This document shows, one piece after another, positions 60,734-64,000 of a stretch of DNA of 64,000 nucleotides. The notes under the pieces were generated by a model. The model was given only the letters and a program-made list of their open reading frames with translations, had not been told where the DNA came from and ran no database searches. The DNA is taken from the NCBI GenBank assembly GCA_024036415.1, contig JAMWET010003157.1, positions 1 through 64,000 of the forward strand. Reading direction: 5' to 3'. This DNA is from Prochilodus magdalenae. Lineage: Eukaryota; Chordata; Actinopteri; Characiformes; Prochilodontidae. The number at the start of each line of letters is the position of its first letter. Positions within the stretch are counted from its first letter, which is position 1. The position numbers were made by a program, and so were the translations under genes.

Positions 60734-61096
60734 AGAGCAGGTATGATGTGGGTGGTGTATTATTCTCAGCACTGCAGTCGCACTGACGTGGTGGTGGTGT
60801 GTTAGTGTGTGTGGTTCTGGTGTGAGTGGATCAGACACAGCAGTGCTGCTGGACACCTTAGTATCACTGCTGGACTGAGAAACCTCCATCAACCAAAACT
60901 ATCCAGACAACTGCGTCCTGTAACCACTGATGAAGGACTAGAGGATGACCATCACTGCACTGGGCAGCAGCAGATGAGCTATTGTCTCTGACTGTCCATC
61001 TACAAGGTTAGGATTGTCTAATAGAGTGGACAGCGAGTGGACACAGTGTCTAAACACTCCAGCACCTATATATGGTAAGTGGAGCTGAGAATGTAG
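60734..61096. mobile_element. palindromic foldback element, copy 2 (partial)
   Basis: AGAGCAGGTATGATGTGGGT, TTCTCAGCACTGCAGT, GTGGATCAGACACAGCAGTG and TGGTAAGTGGAGCTGAGAAT are phrases of the same palindromic family as 24105-24460, but from its longer central part. The left arm is lost against the 40-bp minisatellite. Confidence 0.7.
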
Positions 61097-61309
61097 AGGG
61101 ATTTCATTCAGCCATAAAAGCTTTATAGCATATTGGGGGTCTGAGAGGCTCCTTAAGGGGTCCCCCAGGACCCCCCATGTATTTCGCACCTTGGCTCATG
61201 CTTCTGTGTTTAGTTCTACTCCAGTGGTGTAGCAGGCTGACAGTGTTGAACAGAGGGAAGTCAATCACACCCGTTCATCAGTAGGACCACGCCCGGCCAG
61301 TGGAAGCGG

Positions 61310-61860
61310 CATAATGGTAGCAACAGATGCTAATCGCTACAAAGTAAGTAGCACTGATAAGGCGGAACTATTTACAGACTCGCACGCACATTTATTTATT
61401 TTTATTTTCTTCCATGCCCTCTGAAAATGAGGACAGATGGCTTGTTTACTCAGGCCTACGTTCCACACTGGTTGATATTATGGAGGTCATGACTGGGGAA
61501 ACCTCTGCCCCCTCGGCCTTTATGGTGCATGTTAGAACAGGAAGGTCTTATCTGCTGTAATTATGCCTTTATAGGGCCGGAGATATCCTCGAGAAACGAG
61601 ATTACGGTCTGCTGGGGCTAATTCTCAGGAGGCGGCCTCCGGCGTATCACTGAGCAGCATAGCTTGTGATAACGTATGAGCAATCTGTGCTATTTTAATG
61701 AAAGGGGCAGAAACTGTTTGGCAGCCCTTAGTTGGTTTCCCACCTTCAGCTCTGCTAGGAATGTGGATCTCGCGTACCTTACTGGACAATGAAGGACTGC
61801 GTTAACTGTGAGCTCAACCAAGGAATACCCAGCGCCATTAGCTCCTGAATTAGCACTACC
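61310..61860. promoter_or_regulatory. repeat-free island, candidate distal conserved element
   Basis: Single-copy, CpG-containing DNA between repeat blocks, with GCTGTAATTATGCC, GGGGCTAATTCTC and GCTATTTTAATGAAAGG. No coding frame. Texture resembles the intronic islands. Weak inference. Confidence 0.27.
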
Positions 61861-62230
61861 CTATTTGGACCTTGTCTGGAGGCCCAGTCTGGAAACTGAA
61901 TAGCGGTATTGAGGGTAAGTGTGTATTTGTTTACTGCTCGAAGCATCAGCCTTTAGCTTCATCTGGATTCTGTGACTTGGAGCGCCAGATCGGAATCTGA
62001 CTGATAAATGTATAACATAACACGGCTGTGCAACTCTACAGCTCAGCACCAGGGAGCTGTAGATAAATGGGAATGCTGTGTAACATCAGGGATAAAGGTA
62101 GGAATGGGTGATGCGACACAAACACAACGTTGCAATACCGGAAGATAACGTCATGACAACAAAGTATCGTCATGTTGCTGATCCTAAATGAACCTACATG
62201 AACTTTTAATCGAAGTAATGTTCAGAAAAA

Positions 62231-64000
62231 CGCTAGCGTAAGCAGTGGCTGGAGTTCCACTATGCCACCATATGAAAACGAGGGGCAATTTTTATTTTTT
62301 TTTTCAGTTTTCAGTCTGATTACAAACCCTCTATGCAGTCTGGAGTCACTTTTCTGGGGCCGGAGTCACAAAAATGTCTTTGGAATTAAAGTCTTGAGAA
62401 CTTCGACAGTTTTCCTGTTGTTTACCTGAGGTTCATTGCCATCTACACTTCAACGCCATCAAGAAGGGACAACATGGAACTATTATATTGGGTCCCAAAG
62501 CGGGGCGGAGCTGTGTCAATATAAACATAGTGAGATATTTGTAAGATGGAACCTAGTGGATGCATATAAAGAGAAAACAGAAGTGGGCCCAAGACTGAGC
62601 CTTGTGGTACCCCGCAATTGATGGATGTTATAGAAAGAAGTGAAATTGAAGTCAGGAGTCGCTCTTCTCTGGCTGGTTTCTGAAAAATCTCTTAGGAAAT
62701 AAGCTCCTGGGAACACAAAGACTTCTGGGTTTTGCTATCATCCTGCTGAAGCTTATTGCCATCTACACTTAAATGCCATCAGAGCAGTCAAGAAGGTACA
62801 GGGGCTATAATGCTGGGTCCCAAAGGAAGGTAACGCTGGGTCAACATAAACATGATAAGATGTAGTCTAAGATATAAGATGGAGTCTAATGGATGCATAT
62901 TAAGGGAAAACAAAACTGGGCCCAAAATTGAGCCTTGTGGGACCCCACAATTAAAGAATGCTATAGATAGAAGTGTAAATGAAGTCAGCAGCAACTTTTA
63001 ATAGAAGTTCCGAATGTCTCATACGGGGAGGTGGTGAAGAAATTTAGTATAGCATATAGCAAAATACAGCATAGTATTTATTGTGCAGTACATTTTCATA
63101 TAGTGCCTATACACTTTACACAGAGAGTAGAACTTAGAAATGGTTTTATAGCTGGCTTGAATTAAAGACACAGGTTCTCAGTGAGGTTTAGACCTAATTT
63201 CCTCCCTCCTCCACTGTTTTCTCTAAAAACATTCACTTACTTGAGCCTCTATCCTTTCATTTATCCCCAGACAATTTCCTTTTTCCACCTAAATTGCTAC
63301 TCATGTATCTGTCACAATGGAAAATGCTAGTGTAAGCAGCGGTTAGAGTTCCACTATGTTGATCAGGCCAGTTTTGTAACGCTGATTCATCTTTTTAGTA
63401 GTTAGAGGTTGACATGGGGTCACCATATGAAAACGAGGGACAAACTTAGGTTTTCAGTCTGGTTACAAACGCTCTATGCAGTCAGGAGTCGCTTTTCTGG
63501 GGCTGGTTTCACAAAAATGTCTTTGGAATTAAAGTCTTGAGGACACAGTGACCTCTGAGTTTTGCTGTTGTTTAACTGAAGTTCATTGCCATCTACACTT
63601 CAATGCCATCAAGAAAGGACAACATGGGACTATTATACTGGGTCCAAAAGGGGGGGAGGGTGGGGTTCTGTGTTGATATAAACATAGTAAGATATTTGTA
63701 AGATGGAACCTAGTGGATGCATATAAAGAGAAAACCAAAGTGGGCCCAAGACCGAGCCTTGTGGTACCCCGCAATAGATAGATGATACAGATAGAAATGA
63801 AATTTAAGTCGGGAGTCACTCTTCTCTGGCTGGATTCACAAAAATCTCTTATGATATAAACTCTTGAGAACACGACTTCTGAGTTTTGCTGTCATCCAGC
63901 TGAAGTTTATTGCCGTGCATATTTAAAAGCCATCAGAACAATCAAGAAGATCCAACACTGAGCTATTACGCTGGGTCCCAAAGGGAGGTAAAGCTGTGTC
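62231..64000 (-). mobile_element. L2-type LINE reverse-transcriptase fragment, tandemly duplicated
   Basis: On minus, the frame at 62994-62788 reads FFNCGVPQGSILGPVLFSLN, then MHPLDSIL and QRYLPLG, the reverse-transcriptase motif leading to the YADD box (itself destroyed), followed by traces of the next conserved part. Related pieces at 62716-62516 and 63873-63583 are frameshifted (GTTRLSLGPTSVFSLYAS). About 1.1 kb is duplicated: 62232 pairs with 63324, 62601 with 63758, 62812 with 63970. The second unit is cut by the window end. Confidence 0.8.

Overview
This is vertebrate nuclear DNA, most likely from a teleost fish. It is AT-rich and intron-dominated, with GT-AG splice sites, tRNA-derived SINEs carrying a fish-type tail, several Tc1-like families, L2-type LINE fragments, palindromic (foldback) elements and large minisatellites. 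One of the Tc1 families has a terminus that I recognise from fish genomes. An otophysan (characin or catfish type) is my guess, from repeat families recognised by eye only. No bacterial or viral gene content was seen. || The only protein-coding gene I can support is ube2e2, a ubiquitin-conjugating enzyme E2 of the UBE2E subfamily, on the minus strand. It was rebuilt from five coding exons: 38219-38044, 35595-35545, 10057-9925, 4019-3872 and 1548-1451. Together they give exactly 606 nt, or 201 codons plus stop, with every splice phase compatible. A non-coding first exon probably ends at 43862 inside a CpG-rich promoter region that carries a 76-bp (CT)n tract. A polyadenylation signal candidate lies at 731-736. 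Intron 3 is about 25.5 kb. || Layout: 1-730 downstream flank; 731-1548 last exon and 3' UTR; 1549-38226 body of the gene, with introns holding a 25-bp minisatellite (12677-13282), transposon remnants and several islands that look like conserved non-coding DNA; 38227-43861 intron 1, about 2 kb of which is a 53/56-bp minisatellite with a decayed flank; 43862-44190 first exon and promoter; 44190-64000 upstream intergenic DNA with no supported gene. || The upstream 20 kb is a repeat landscape: a nested cluster of Tc1, MITE, SINE and LINE pieces (44.2-48.1 kb), a second Tc1 family (49.6-50.4 kb), then a 54-bp array (51.1-51.9 kb), a 39-bp array (52.5-53.2 kb), a decayed 21-bp array (53.6-55.9 kb), a 40-bp CA-rich array of almost 2.9 kb (57.85-60.72 kb), a foldback element and a tandemly duplicated L2 reverse-transcriptase fragment at the right edge. 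No previously undescribed gene system was found. The most notable features are the density of unrelated minisatellites, the higher-order structure in two of them, and the nested mobile-element history.
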